The notes beneath the pieces were generated by a model that was given only the letters and a program-made list of their open reading frames with translations, ran no database searches and was not told the origin of the DNA. The position numbers were made by a program, and so were the translations under genes. From Beijerinckiaceae bacterium (lineage in GTDB: Bacteria; Pseudomonadota; Alphaproteobacteria; Rhizobiales; Beijerinckiaceae), in the NCBI GenBank assembly GCA_009773635.1, contig WSYC01000002.1, positions 62,001 through 126,000 on the forward strand: a DNA stretch of 64,000 nt, in the 5' to 3' direction. Every line of letters begins with the position of its first letter. Within the stretch, counting starts at the first letter, position 1. Positions 25,261 to 33,609 of this stretch are shown here, piece after piece.

Positions 25261-25613
25261 AAGCTGCCAATGACAACGGCACGTTCCGCAAGAGCCTGCC
25301 GATCCGCATGGCACGCCACCTCTTTCTCGCGCCGGTCTATCTCTACCGCTACACACTCTCGGCGTTCATGGGGCGGACGTGCCGGCACATGCCGAGCTGT
25401 TCGGAATACATGATCGAGGCGGTGGAGAAGCACGGCGTCTGGCCGGGCGGCTGGATGGGGTTTGCGCGGATTTGCCGGTGCCGGCCGGGTGGAACCTCCG
25501 GGCTCGATTTCGTCTGTGAGGAATTGCCCCGCAACGCGCGCTGGTTTAAGCCGTGGACCTATGGGCTTTGGTGCAGGGCGAATGATTCTAACCTAAAAAT
25601 TGACGACTTGTAG
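25257..25613 (+). CDS. yidD: YidD membrane protein insertion efficiency factor
   Basis: The 118-residue protein matches YidD: amphipathic N-terminal helix LPIRMARHLFLAPVYLYRYT, then CRHMPSCSEYMIEAVEKHGV and WMGFARICRCRPGGTSGLD. YidD assists YidC-dependent membrane insertion. The start is GTG at 25257, embedded in the stop of the preceding gene (GTGA). Unusually it is not with rnpA/yidC but with the iron-sulfur scaffold gene, a common arrangement in Hyphomicrobiales. Confidence 0.92.
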   Translation: MKAANDNGTFRKSLPIRMARHLFLAPVYLYRYTLSAFMGRTCRHMPSCSEYMIEAVEKHGVWPGGWMGFARICRCRPGGTSGLDFVCEELPRNARWFKPWTYGLWCRANDSNLKIDDL

Positions 25614-25623
25614 GAAGGCAATA

Positions 25624-26085
25624 ATGCCTAAACTAAAATGGATATTTGTTGCAATAACTCTGGGCTTCACTGCAGAGCTTGGAAAGGATATCTATATCTT
25701 ATTCAAGGAAAAATCAAAAATTGTGAATTTTGATTTTTGGAATTATAGTAACATAAAGTATATTTTTGAGAGAGATATATCTATGTATTTTTTTGTAATT
25801 GTTTTTGTTATTTTCTCTCTATTTTTTTCGATGCATAGAGCTAAGAAATTTAAAAATGTTGATATGATATCTTATTGGAATATATTCGCAATATTAGCGA
25901 TATCCTTTAATTCGTTTATAATAATTTTTTGGTCTTTTTTTGATATTTCTATATTGGAGGGGTGGATACGTGAGAGTCGATTTTTCAAGATGGCATTAAT
26001 ATTATTGTCTTTGCATACGTTGTATTGGGGTCTTTATGCAATTACTTCGCAGTTAAAAAGTGAAGTAGATAAAAAGCTGCTATAA
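25624..26085 (+). CDS. AT-rich orphan membrane protein, 153 aa
   Basis: A three- to four-pass membrane protein (hydrophobic stretches about 5-20, 48-68, 85-106, 121-140) with no recognised family. Base composition is strikingly AT-rich, rich in ATA and TTT codons, against a GC-rich backbone, which indicates recent acquisition. It starts after AGGAAGG, 11 bp downstream of yidD, and ends 67 bp before thrS. No integrase or repeat flanks it. Confidence 0.65.
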   Translation: MPKLKWIFVAITLGFTAELGKDIYILFKEKSKIVNFDFWNYSNIKYIFERDISMYFFVIVFVIFSLFFSMHRAKKFKNVDMISYWNIFAILAISFNSFIIIFWSFFDISILEGWIRESRFFKMALILLSLHTLYWGLYAITSQLKSEVDKKLL

Positions 26086-26152
26086 TACGCAGTTGATTCA
26101 GACAGAAAATTGCCTACCCGCCTCGTTTGCGGGAGTGGGCCGGAGACACGAC

Positions 26153-28135
26153 ATGATTACGCTTGTATTCCCCGATGGCGCCGCGCGCCAGTTCCCCCAA
26201 AACATCACCGGAGCGGCGATCGCGGGCGGGATTTCCCCCTCGCTCCTCAAGCGCACGGTCGCGATGGCGCTGGATGGCGTCGTTGTCGATCTCGCCGACC
26301 CTATCCCTGCGGATGCGAAAATCGAGTTCCTGACGCGGGATGATCCCCGGGCGCTCGAACTCATCCGCCATGATTGCGCGCATGTGCTCGCCGAGGCGGT
26401 GCAGGCGCTCTGGCCGACGACGCAGGTGACCATTGGTCCGGTGATCGAGAACGGGTTCTATTACGATTTCTACCGTGATCAGCCGTTTACGCCGGAGGAC
26501 TTCGCCGCCATCGAGAAAAAGATGCGCGAGATTATCGGCAAAGATGCGCCCTTCACCAAGACGTTGAAAACGCGCGAGGAGGCCAAGGATTTCTTCCGCG
26601 CCAAGGGCGAGAACTTCAAGGTGGAACTCGTCGATGCCATTCCGGGCAACGAGGACATCAAATTCTACGCGCAAGGCGCGTGGACCGATCTTTGTCGCGG
26701 CCCGCACATGACCTCGGTCGGCAAGGTCGGCACGGCCTTCAAGCTGATGAAGGTCGCCGGTGCCTATTGGCGTGGCGATTCCAACAACCCGATGCTGACC
26801 CGCATCTACGGCACGGCTTTTGCCAAGCAGGAGGATCTTGACGCCTATCTCCTCCAGATCGAGGAAGCCGAGAAGCGAGATCACCGCAAGCTTGGCCGCG
26901 AGATGGATCTCTTCCACTTCCAGGACGAGGGGCCGGGCACGGTCTTCTGGCATTCCAAGGGCTGGACAATGTTCCAGCAGCTCATCGCCTACATGCGCCG
27001 CCGCCTCCGCCGCGACTACGAGGAGGTGAACGCGCCACAGGTGCTCGACAAGAGCCTGTGGGAAACCTCCGGCCACTGGGAGTGGTATCAGGAGGGCATG
27101 TTCGCGGTGAAATCCGCGCACGCCTTCGTCCACCCGGAGGACAAGGAGGCCGACCAGCGTGTCTTTGCGCTCAAGCCGATGAACTGCCCCGGCCATGTGC
27201 AGATCTTCAAGCACGGGCTGAAATCGTACCGCGATCTGCCGATCCGCCTTGCGGAATTCGGCGCGGTGCATCGCTACGAGCCATCCGGTGCCTTGCATGG
27301 GCTCATGCGCGTGCGCGGCTTCACGCAGGACGACGCGCATGTCTTCTGCACCGACGCGCAGATGGAGGCCGAGTGCCTGCGGATCAACGAGCTGATGCTC
27401 TCGGTCTACGCCGATTTCGGCTTCGACAGCCTCGTCGTGAAGCTCTCGACCCGCCCCGAGAAGCGCGTCGGCACCGATGCGCTCTGGGATCGGGCAGAAG
27501 CCGTCATGAAGGACGTGCTCGACAAGATCGCCGCCCGGTCCGGCGGCAAGATCAAGACCGGCATCAACCCCGGCGAGGGCGCGTTCTATGGCCCGAAGTT
27601 CGAATACACCCTGCGCGATGCGATCGGCCGCGACTGGCAGTGCGGCACGACGCAGGTGGACTTCAACCTGCCCGAACGCTTCGGTGCCTTCTACATCGGC
27701 GCGGATGGCGAGAAGACGCAGCCGGTGATGATCCACCGTGCGATCGTCGGCAGCCTGGAGCGTTTCCTCGGCATCCTCATCGAGAGCTACGCCGGGCATT
27801 TCCCGCTCTGGCTCGCGCCGGAGCAGCTGGTTGTCTGCCCGATCACCTCCGAGGCGGATGACTACGCGCATCAGGTGACCGAAGCAGCGTTCTCGGCGGG
27901 CTTGCGCGCCCGCGCGGACGTGCGCAACGAGAAGATCAGCTACAAGGTGCGCGAACATTCGCTTGCCAAGGTGCCGGTGATCTTCGCCGTCGGTAAACGC
28001 GAGGCGGAGGAGAAGACGGTGACAATCCGCCGGCTTGGTTCGCAGGCACAGGTGACGATGCCGCTCGCCGAGGCGCTTGCTGCGCTGGAGGCGGAGGCTG
28101 TGCCGCCGGATGTGAAGCGCGCCAAGGGGCTGTGA
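26153..28135 (+). CDS. thrS: Threonyl-tRNA synthetase
   Basis: ThrS charges tRNA-Thr. Domain order over 660 residues: TGS (1-60, [14 protein letters not shown]), editing domain with [11 protein letters not shown] (HxxxH) and the CRGPH segment near 180, class II catalytic core with motif 2 in [20 protein letters not shown] (near 365) and motif 3 near 510, zinc ligands MNCPGH and HRA, and C-terminal anticodon-binding domain from about 550. The ATG at 26153 is chosen over 26093 because it begins the TGS domain. No leader regulation is obvious. The same window contains a disrupted and a replacement tRNA-Thr gene. Confidence 0.97.
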   Translation: MITLVFPDGAARQFPQNITGAAIAGGISPSLLKRTVAMALDGVVVDLADPIPADAKIEFLTRDDPRALELIRHDCAHVLAEAVQALWPTTQVTIGPVIENGFYYDFYRDQPFTPEDFAAIEKKMREIIGKDAPFTKTLKTREEAKDFFRAKGENFKVELVDAIPGNEDIKFYAQGAWTDLCRGPHMTSVGKVGTAFKLMKVAGAYWRGDSNNPMLTRIYGTAFAKQEDLDAYLLQIEEAEKRDHRKLGREMDLFHFQDEGPGTVFWHSKGWTMFQQLIAYMRRRLRRDYEEVNAPQVLDKSLWETSGHWEWYQEGMFAVKSAHAFVHPEDKEADQRVFALKPMNCPGHVQIFKHGLKSYRDLPIRLAEFGAVHRYEPSGALHGLMRVRGFTQDDAHVFCTDAQMEAECLRINELMLSVYADFGFDSLVVKLSTRPEKRVGTDALWDRAEAVMKDVLDKIAARSGGKIKTGINPGEGAFYGPKFEYTLRDAIGRDWQCGTTQVDFNLPERFGAFYIGADGEKTQPVMIHRAIVGSLERFLGILIESYAGHFPLWLAPEQLVVCPITSEADDYAHQVTEAAFSAGLRARADVRNEKISYKVREHSLAKVPVIFAVGKREAEEKTVTIRRLGSQAQVTMPLAEALAALEAEAVPPDVKRAKGL

Positions 28136-28159
28136 GCCGTCAGAGGTCAGGACAATGCG

Positions 28160-28188
28160 AAGGCCGGGGAAACCCGGCCTTTTGCTTT
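28160..28188 (+). terminator. Rho-independent terminator after thrS
   Basis: AAGGCCGGG-GAAA-CCCGGCCTT followed by TTGCTTT: a nine-pair stem with GAAA tetraloop 25 bp after the thrS stop. Confidence 0.85.
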
Positions 28189-28344
28189 GACGGCATCATC
28201 GTCGCACGCGGGCGCAGCTCTTCAAGAAGTGAAACAGTATAACGTCAATATTCGTCCGTATTGCTGCGGATAGAGCTTCACCTGCTTGCTGGTTACTCTG
28301 TGCTTCGATGCCCGCTCGTGTGGGCTTCCAAGGGAGGAACCCCA

Positions 28345-29025
28345 ATGCAGAAGAAATTCGCTCTACCGGTCGCCGCCGTGCTGCTGACGGCTGGCATGAT
28401 CACCGCCGCCGCTGCGCAGGCACCCGCGCCGCCGCAGTATCCGAACATGACGTTCTTTATCACCTCGACGCCCGGCCCGAACGGCGCGAATTTCGGCGGC
28501 CTCGAAGGCGCGGACAAGCATTGCGGCGATCTTGCCGCCAAGGCCGGCGCCGGCGGCAAGCCCTGGCGCGCTTACCTTAGCCAGCAGGCAGTGGACGGCA
28601 AGCCGGCCGTGAACGCCAAGGATCGCATCGGCAAGGGGCCGTGGGTGAATGCCAATGGCGTCACCATCGCTGCCAATGTCGCGGACCTGCATGATCCCGC
28701 AAAGGCCAACATCAACGTTGATACCGGCATCACCGAGACCGGCAAGCAGGTGATGAGCCGCCTGTTCGTGGTGAACTACCACGATATCCTCACCGGCTCG
28801 AACGCCGACGGCACAGCGCCAGCCGCCGACAAGGACATGACCTGCAAGAACTGGACGAGCGGTGCGGCGGGCGCGGCGATGGTCGGTCATCATGACCGCA
28901 TGGGCCTGAACGACAGCGCTCAGGCGAAATCGTGGAATGCGTCGCACCCCTCGCGCGGCTGCGATAACCCGACCCTGCGCATGACCGGCGGCAACGGGCT
29001 GCTGTATTGTTTTGTGGCGAATTGA
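28345..29025 (+). CDS. Secreted lectin-like protein
   Basis: Signal peptide MQKKFALPVAAVLLTAGMIT...AQA. The mature 200 residues have four cysteines and the pattern of the endostatin/C-type-lectin-like family seen in Hyphomicrobiales: FGGLEGADKHCGDLAAKAG, WRAYLS, VNAKDRIGKGPWVNANGV, HDILTGSNADG, CKNWTS, VGHHDRMG, WNASHPSRGCDN and LLYCF. Homologues are usually annotated as lectins; ligand unknown. The start at 28345 follows AGGGAGGAAC. It is monocistronic. Confidence 0.8.
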   Translation: MQKKFALPVAAVLLTAGMITAAAAQAPAPPQYPNMTFFITSTPGPNGANFGGLEGADKHCGDLAAKAGAGGKPWRAYLSQQAVDGKPAVNAKDRIGKGPWVNANGVTIAANVADLHDPAKANINVDTGITETGKQVMSRLFVVNYHDILTGSNADGTAPAADKDMTCKNWTSGAAGAAMVGHHDRMGLNDSAQAKSWNASHPSRGCDNPTLRMTGGNGLLYCFVAN

Positions 29026-29040
29026 GGGAGTAGCTCAGGC

Positions 29041-29270
29041 GTCATGCCCGGCCGGATTCCTCCAAGAATCGAGTTGCCGGGCATGACGATGGTTTTTGTA
29101 TTCGGCGTGAAAATTGAAGTCGTGGATGGCCGGGCTAAACCCGGCCATGACGGTGGAAGTGTCATTCCTGGCGGTGCGAAGTGCCGAACGGGAATCCAGA
29201 CTATTCCGCGCCGCTTTGCGGCAGGCCCTTGCGCTGGATCACCGGGTCAAGCCCGGTGATGACAAGTGTA
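29041..29270. repeat. Cluster of REP-like palindromic intergenic repeats
   Basis: Three palindromes lie in series: CGTCATGCCCGGC...GTTGCCGGGCATGACG (29041-29090), GTGGATGGCCGGGC-TAAA-CCCGGCCATGAC (29123-29151) and ACCGGGTCAAGCCCGGTGATGAC (29239-29262). Similar units occur at 30085-30182. They resemble the repeated extragenic palindromes common in Hyphomicrobiales. Confidence 0.7.
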
Positions 29271-29293
29271 AACGCTACTAATTTACTGACGCG

Positions 29294-29773
29294 TCACAGT
29301 TTTCGTGATTCAATTTCCGCTATCATGTCGATTGTGATATTTAGCATCGTGCCAAGCATATCGACCATCTCGAAGAATTTCTTATTTTCAATTTTTTCAT
29401 AAAATACAACAATCTCTCTTGATATTAATTCATATTGTTGCGATATTTCAAACAAAATATAATCGTCAAAATTTGCATCAATTGTAAATTCAAGATTATT
29501 ATATTTGTAGAATTTAGTCTTTCTTTTTAAATCAACGCATGTTTTGCATTTTTGCAAAAAGAATTTAAATGCTCTGATTTCAAAATCAATATTTGGACCT
29601 TCATTTCTTATTGTTAAGCGAATGCTTTTATTTTCCGGGTAAGCGCGCCAATAGGCTCCGGAGCCAAATTTAATATGCGGTCTTTGGATCAAAAATTCCG
29701 ATCGAGCTCTTACCCAAGCCCTTTTGAGCCAGTCCAACACTTGAAAATACCAGCGCGCAACTATTTGAATCAA
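29294..29773 (-). CDS. AT-rich orphan protein, 159 aa
   Basis: No recognised family. The first 30 residues (MIQIVARWYFQVLDWLKRAW) are amphipathic or weakly hydrophobic, and the rest is mixed alpha/beta with CKTC in the middle. The gene is strongly AT-rich compared with its neighbours and lies between two clusters of REP-like palindromes, suggesting horizontal acquisition. No ribosome binding site stands out. It may be a lineage-specific gene. Confidence 0.5.
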   Translation of the reverse strand: MIQIVARWYFQVLDWLKRAWVRARSEFLIQRPHIKFGSGAYWRAYPENKSIRLTIRNEGPNIDFEIRAFKFFLQKCKTCVDLKRKTKFYKYNNLEFTIDANFDDYILFEISQQYELISREIVVFYEKIENKKFFEMVDMLGTMLNITIDMIAEIESRKL

Positions 29774-29822
29774 AATACCCCCTCAAAACGCCTTGCAAAA
29801 GGCCGCGATTTATCGCGTGCCG

Positions 29823-30059
29823 TCAAAATGCCTTGAAGGTAATCACCGTCAGCGTGTCCTGAATGCCGGGCAGCACCTGCACCTTGTTGCCGACGAAATG
29901 GCCGATATCGTGCTCGTCATCGAGGTGGAATTTTGCGAGAATGTCGTAATTCCCTGCCGTCGAATAGATTTCCGAGGCGATTTCGGCGTCCGCGAGGGCG
30001 GTCGCGACCTCGTAGGTCTTGCCGAGCTTGCATTTGATTTGCACGAAGAAGGTTTGCAT
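29823..30059 (-). CDS. Stand-alone Lrp/AsnC ligand-binding (RAM) domain protein, 78 aa
   Basis: The protein equals the effector-binding half of Lrp/AsnC regulators without the HTH: FFVQIKCKLGKTYEVATALAD, YSTAGNYDILAKFHLDDEHDIGHFV and LPGIQDTLTVITF. Stand-alone RAM proteins form decamers or interact with full-length Lrp proteins. The function is unclear. Confidence 0.88.
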   Translation of the reverse strand: MQTFFVQIKCKLGKTYEVATALADAEIASEIYSTAGNYDILAKFHLDDEHDIGHFVGNKVQVLPGIQDTLTVITFKAF

Positions 30060-30079
30060 GTCGGTTTCCTTGCCGCCGC

Positions 30080-30182
30080 TCCGGCGTCATGGTCGGGTTC
30101 AGCCCGACCATCCACGACTTCGCGTCTTGAATTTTCACCCATCATAAAGACGTGGATGCCCGGCACAAGGCCGGGCATGACG
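30080..30182. repeat. REP-like palindromic repeats
   Basis: Two facing palindromes: GTCATGGTCGGG-TTCA-GCCCGACCATCCACGA (30088-30118) and CGTGGATGCCCGGC-ACAAG-GCCGGGCATGACG (30151-30182). The AAGTCGTGGAT/ATCCACGACTT outer part matches the 29105-29151 unit. Confidence 0.7.
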
Positions 30183-30244
30183 CCGCTGGTTTCATTTTGA
30201 CGGGTTTGCTTCACGCGAACCGCAAGGCGCTTCGCTTGCAAACC

Positions 30245-31108
30245 CTATTCGACGACAATCTCGAAATCGCGGTTGATGCCGCCTTCGACCTTCATCTGGC
30301 CGCGATATTCGCGATCATTGTGGCGCGCGAGAACGCTGTAGGTGCCTTCGCCGATATCGACGCTCGGAAACGCGCCGACCGCCTCCGCGACGATATCGCC
30401 GCCGGGCGTCTCGATCGTCCATTCCGCGCCCGCGAGCGCGACGCCGCCCTTCTCGCGCACGAGCTTCAGCGTCATCGTCGCGGCGCGGTGGTTGACCACG
30501 GCTTCGGTCACCTTGCCGGTCTCGATCTTCACATCCGTGCGCACCACCGAGTTCGAGCCCGAATAGGTGGAGACGAGGTGATAGGTGCCCTCGGGCAGGT
30601 TCAGCCGCGTGTTGGGGCGCAGGCTCTCGGTGACGAGCTTGCCTTCGGAATTATTCGCGGTCGGGATATAGACGATCAGCTTCTGCCGCGCCGGGGGGAT
30701 CGGCCGCTCCGGGATGCCGAGATAGCCGGTCACGGTCAGCGCACCGACATTGATCGCGACGCTCGACACCGAGCCGGTCTCGCCGACGTTGATCTCGCGC
30801 GTCGCGGTGGCTAGGCCGTGGCTTACGTGCACGGCGTATTGCCCCGCCGGCAGCACGAGGCTGGGGCGCTGCGCGTCGGTTTTCGTCACAAGCTGAATGT
30901 CGCTGCCGCGCACGGAATAGACGCGCCAGGTCAGGTTGTCCGGAATTTCCCCGCCGCGCTCGCCGTAGGTCGCGCGCAAGGCCAGAACGCCTGTGCGCTG
31001 GATGCCAGGCCCGACCTGCGCCGAAGCGGAAACCGGCGCCAGCAGCATCGATCCCGGCAAAGCACCGAGCAGGCCGAGCAGCAGGGGAATCGTGCGGCGA
31101 AACGTCAT
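30245..31108 (-). CDS. Secreted beta-sandwich protein, 287 aa
   Basis: A signal peptide (MTFRRTIPLLLGLLGALPGS, cleavage near SASAQ) is followed by repeated Ig-like or carboxypeptidase-regulatory-like segments. Three similar units end in PAGQYAVHVSHG, PEGTYHLVSTYSG and GEGTYSVLARHND. This L-P-x-G-x-Y pattern is common in extracytoplasmic adhesion or scaffold proteins. No catalytic motif is visible; function unknown. Confidence 0.75.
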   Translation of the reverse strand: MTFRRTIPLLLGLLGALPGSMLLAPVSASAQVGPGIQRTGVLALRATYGERGGEIPDNLTWRVYSVRGSDIQLVTKTDAQRPSLVLPAGQYAVHVSHGLATATREINVGETGSVSSVAINVGALTVTGYLGIPERPIPPARQKLIVYIPTANNSEGKLVTESLRPNTRLNLPEGTYHLVSTYSGSNSVVRTDVKIETGKVTEAVVNHRAATMTLKLVREKGGVALAGAEWTIETPGGDIVAEAVGAFPSVDIGEGTYSVLARHNDREYRGQMKVEGGINRDFEIVVE

Positions 31109-31272
31109 TCTGTCCTTTTCTCCGAAGCGGAGGGGGAGCGCAAGGCGACAGCGCAGGAGCCTGCTGCTCTCATCGGTGATCTGGACCGCGATCTTGCCGG
31201 AAGCATGGCATTGGCCCGGACGGTACTTTGACCTATGTCAGATGCCAACAGTATCAAACCTCAGGAATTTCG

Positions 31273-31872
31273 ATGTTCTATGAACCGCGCCTGCGCAACC
31301 ATGGCCTTCCGCACGATCCGTTCAAGGCGCTCGTCGCGCCGCGCCCGATCGGCTGGATCTCGACGCTCTCGAAGGAGGGGGCGCCTAATCTCGCGCCGTA
31401 CTCGTTCTTTAACGCGTTTTCCGACCGCCCGCCGATCGTCGGATTTTCCTCGGCAGGCATGAAGGACAGTGCGCTCAACGCCCGTGATACCGGTGAATTC
31501 GTCTGCAATATTGTGTTGAAGAGTGATACCGGAGCGATGAACCAATCCTCCGCCGCCTATCCGCACGGGGTCAGCGAGTTCGAAAAAGCCGGGCTGACGA
31601 TGGAAGCCTCCAGCCGCGTCAAGGCGCCACGCGTCAAAGGCGTCGCAGCCGCGCTCGAATGCAGGCTGACTGACATCGTGCCGATGCGCGGGCTTGATGG
31701 CGCGGGCACCTATGTTCTCGTGCTGGGTGAGGTCGTCGGCGTTTATGTCGACGATGCCTTCATCAAGGGCGGGCGTATCGACAGCGCCGCGATGAACCAT
31801 CTCGCCCGCCTCGGCTACATGGAATACGCAGCGGTGGAGAACGTCTTCTCGCTGGAGCGGCCGGAGGCCTAG
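31273..31872 (+). CDS. Flavin reductase-like domain protein
   Basis: The 199-residue protein has the split-barrel FMN-binding fold: FKALVAPRPIGWISTLS near residue 16, NLAPYSFFNAFSDRPPIVGF and DTGEFVCNIV. It belongs to the DIM6/NTAB family, which reduces flavin with NAD(P)H or holds FMN tightly. The start at 31273 is the first ATG in frame with the domain; the TTG/ATG upstream codons lack conserved sequence. It may supply reduced flavin to an oxygenase elsewhere; nothing local fits. Confidence 0.87.
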   Translation: MFYEPRLRNHGLPHDPFKALVAPRPIGWISTLSKEGAPNLAPYSFFNAFSDRPPIVGFSSAGMKDSALNARDTGEFVCNIVLKSDTGAMNQSSAAYPHGVSEFEKAGLTMEASSRVKAPRVKGVAAALECRLTDIVPMRGLDGAGTYVLVLGEVVGVYVDDAFIKGGRIDSAAMNHLARLGYMEYAAVENVFSLERPEA

Positions 31873-31879
31873 TTGCTTT

Positions 31880-31981
31880 CCCGGAATGCTCTGGCGAACA
31901 TTCCGGGGGTCCCTCGCATAAGCCGAGGATTTATGGCTACCGATCCCAATGGATTGGGATCGGGCGCGCATTCGCGCTTGC
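31880..31981. repeat. Structured intergenic repeat, copy 1
   Basis: Hairpin CCCGGAATG...CATTCCGGG (31880-31907), then GGTCCCTCGCATAAGC, an inserted perfect hairpin CGATCCCAAT-GG-ATTGGGATCG (31941-31962), and TCGGGCGCGCATTCGCGCTTGC. A second copy with a different first hairpin follows the MFS gene (58546-58612). Confidence 0.6.
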
Positions 31982-32015
31982 GGCGGCCTCGGCGAATGCC
32001 GAGTGCCACCGGGTT

Positions 32016-32894
32016 CTACCCCACCAGCCCGGCTGCCCGCGCACGGGCGAGCAGCCGCTCGGCCTGCACGAGGTGGGGCTTGTCGACCATCTGGCCGTCG
32101 ATGCCGACGACCCCGGCATCGGGGTTGTCGCGGAAGAACTGCACGATCTTGGCGGCATGCGCGATCGCGGCCGCATCGGGGGTGAAAACCGCGTTGATGA
32201 TGGCCACCTGCGCCGGGTGGATCGCCATCTTGCCGGTGAAGCCGTCGCGGCGCGCGGCGCGGCATTCGGCCGCAAGGCCGGCCTCGTTGCGAAAATCGGT
32301 ATAGACCGTATCGATCGGCGCGACGTCCGCTGCACTGGCGGCAAAGAGCGCGAGGCTGCGCGCCAGCCGGAACGGATCGGTATAGGCGCCGGTTTCGTCC
32401 CGATTGGCTTCCGCGCCAATCGCGCCGGCGAGATCTTCCGCGCCCCAGGTGAGCGCGTCGAGGCGCTGGCTTGACCCTGCGATCGAGCCCAGCCTGAAGA
32501 TCGCGACCGGCGTTTCCGTGGCGATGGCGATGATGTGCGTCTGCCCGTCGGCGAGATCGTTCTCGGCTTCGCGCACGGCGATCAGCGCGCCAAGGTGCTG
32601 CACATCCGCGCCGCCCTCGCATTTCGGCAACATGATCGAGGCCGGTCCGCCCGGCATCACGCCGTCGAGATCGGCGGCAATCTCGCCGGATTTGAGCGCA
32701 TTGACGCGCACGATGAGCCGCGGCGCCCCTGGCGTCCGGGCGCGGAGCGTTTCGCACACAATCCGCCGCGCCTCGGGTTTGCGGCTCGAAGCAACAGAGT
32801 CCTCAAGATCGAGGATCAGCGCATCGGCCCCGGAAGCGAGCCCCTTGGCGATCTTTTTGGGATCATCACCGGGAATGAACAGCAGCGAGCGCAT
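32016..32894 (-). CDS. HpcH/HpaI aldolase/citrate lyase family CoA-ester lyase
   Basis: The 292-residue TIM-barrel enzyme resembles citrate lyase beta subunit and malyl-CoA/citramalyl-CoA lyases: RSLLFIPGDDPKKI, the metal-site region LILDLEDSVA near residue 30, VRVNAL near 63, MLPKCE near 92, ETPVAIF near 130 and WGAEDLAGAIGAE near 152. It cleaves or forms a 3-hydroxyacyl-CoA with acetyl-CoA or glyoxylate type products. The ATG at 32894 follows GAAGGAT; TTG at 32909 is rejected. The next gene upstream encodes a MaoC hydratase, a pairing typical of mesaconyl-CoA/methylmalyl-CoA or citramalyl-CoA metabolism. Confidence 0.88.
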   Translation of the reverse strand: MRSLLFIPGDDPKKIAKGLASGADALILDLEDSVASSRKPEARRIVCETLRARTPGAPRLIVRVNALKSGEIAADLDGVMPGGPASIMLPKCEGGADVQHLGALIAVREAENDLADGQTHIIAIATETPVAIFRLGSIAGSSQRLDALTWGAEDLAGAIGAEANRDETGAYTDPFRLARSLALFAASAADVAPIDTVYTDFRNEAGLAAECRAARRDGFTGKMAIHPAQVAIINAVFTPDAAAIAHAAKIVQFFRDNPDAGVVGIDGQMVDKPHLVQAERLLARARAAGLVG

Positions 32895-32915
32895 GGGAAA
32901 ATCCTTCAATAAAAC

Positions 32916-33437
32916 TCAGGCAGCGGTGCGCGGCGCGCGCTTCATGAAAGCCTGACGCTTGCACTCGGCCACCAGCGTTCCATCCTGCTTGTAGGCGCGG
33001 TGATGGAAATCGACGATGCCCGCATCCGGTCGCGATTTTGATTCGCGCTTCGAAAGGATTTCGGTGGTCACATGCACGCTGTCACCTTCGAAGAGCGGCG
33101 CGGGGAATTTTACATCGGTCATGCCGAGATTGCCGATTGTGGTTGCGACAGTGGTATCACCCACCGAAATCCCGATCATCAGCCCGAGCGTGAACAGCGA
33201 GTTCATCAGCGGCTTGCCCCATTCGGTTTCGGTGGCGCAGAAATGCGCGTCGATATGCAGCGGCTGCGGGTTCAGCGTCATGTTGGAGAACAGCATGTTG
33301 TCCATCTGCGTCACCGTGCGCGTCAGGCCATGGCGAATCGTTTCCCCGACAATGAAATCCTCGAAATAGAGGCCGCCGCGCGGGTGGCGGGTGCCCGGAG
33401 TCCAGGGTGCAGAGGCGGCAGGGAACGGCGAAGTCAT
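32916..33437 (-). CDS. MaoC-like acyl-CoA hydratase
   Basis: The 173-residue hotdog-fold protein contains the R-hydratase pattern YFEDFIVGETIRHGLTRTVT and NPQPLHIDAHFCATETEWG (catalytic Asp/His region), then FPAPLFEGDSVHVTTEI. With the CoA-ester lyase 21 bp downstream it probably hydrates an unsaturated acyl-CoA such as mesaconyl-CoA or itaconyl-CoA to the substrate of that lyase. The two genes form an operon. Confidence 0.87.
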   Translation of the reverse strand: MTSPFPAASAPWTPGTRHPRGGLYFEDFIVGETIRHGLTRTVTQMDNMLFSNMTLNPQPLHIDAHFCATETEWGKPLMNSLFTLGLMIGISVGDTTVATTIGNLGMTDVKFPAPLFEGDSVHVTTEILSKRESKSRPDAGIVDFHHRAYKQDGTLVAECKRQAFMKRAPRTAA

Positions 33438-33609
33438 CTGAACATCCTTGGTTTTCAGAAAAAATCCCGGCTTTCAGGCAAAAAAACCGGCAGGTGTTGC
33501 GAAATGGGACAGGTTCATGCACCCGAATTAAACAGCGGTTTACCATAAATGACGAAACTGCAAGAGGTCGGGTGGCGAAAGCGTCGTCCCGATCCGGGGC
33601 CAGTACGTC

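Noticed and set aside
26114-27958. 614-aa open frame antisense to thrS
   Set aside because: A long shadow frame caused by high GC third positions; composition is unlike a real protein and thrS on the other strand is certain.
31261-32757. 498-aa minus frame across the flavin reductase and lyase genes
   Set aside because: It overlaps two well-supported genes in other frames and has no coherent domain.
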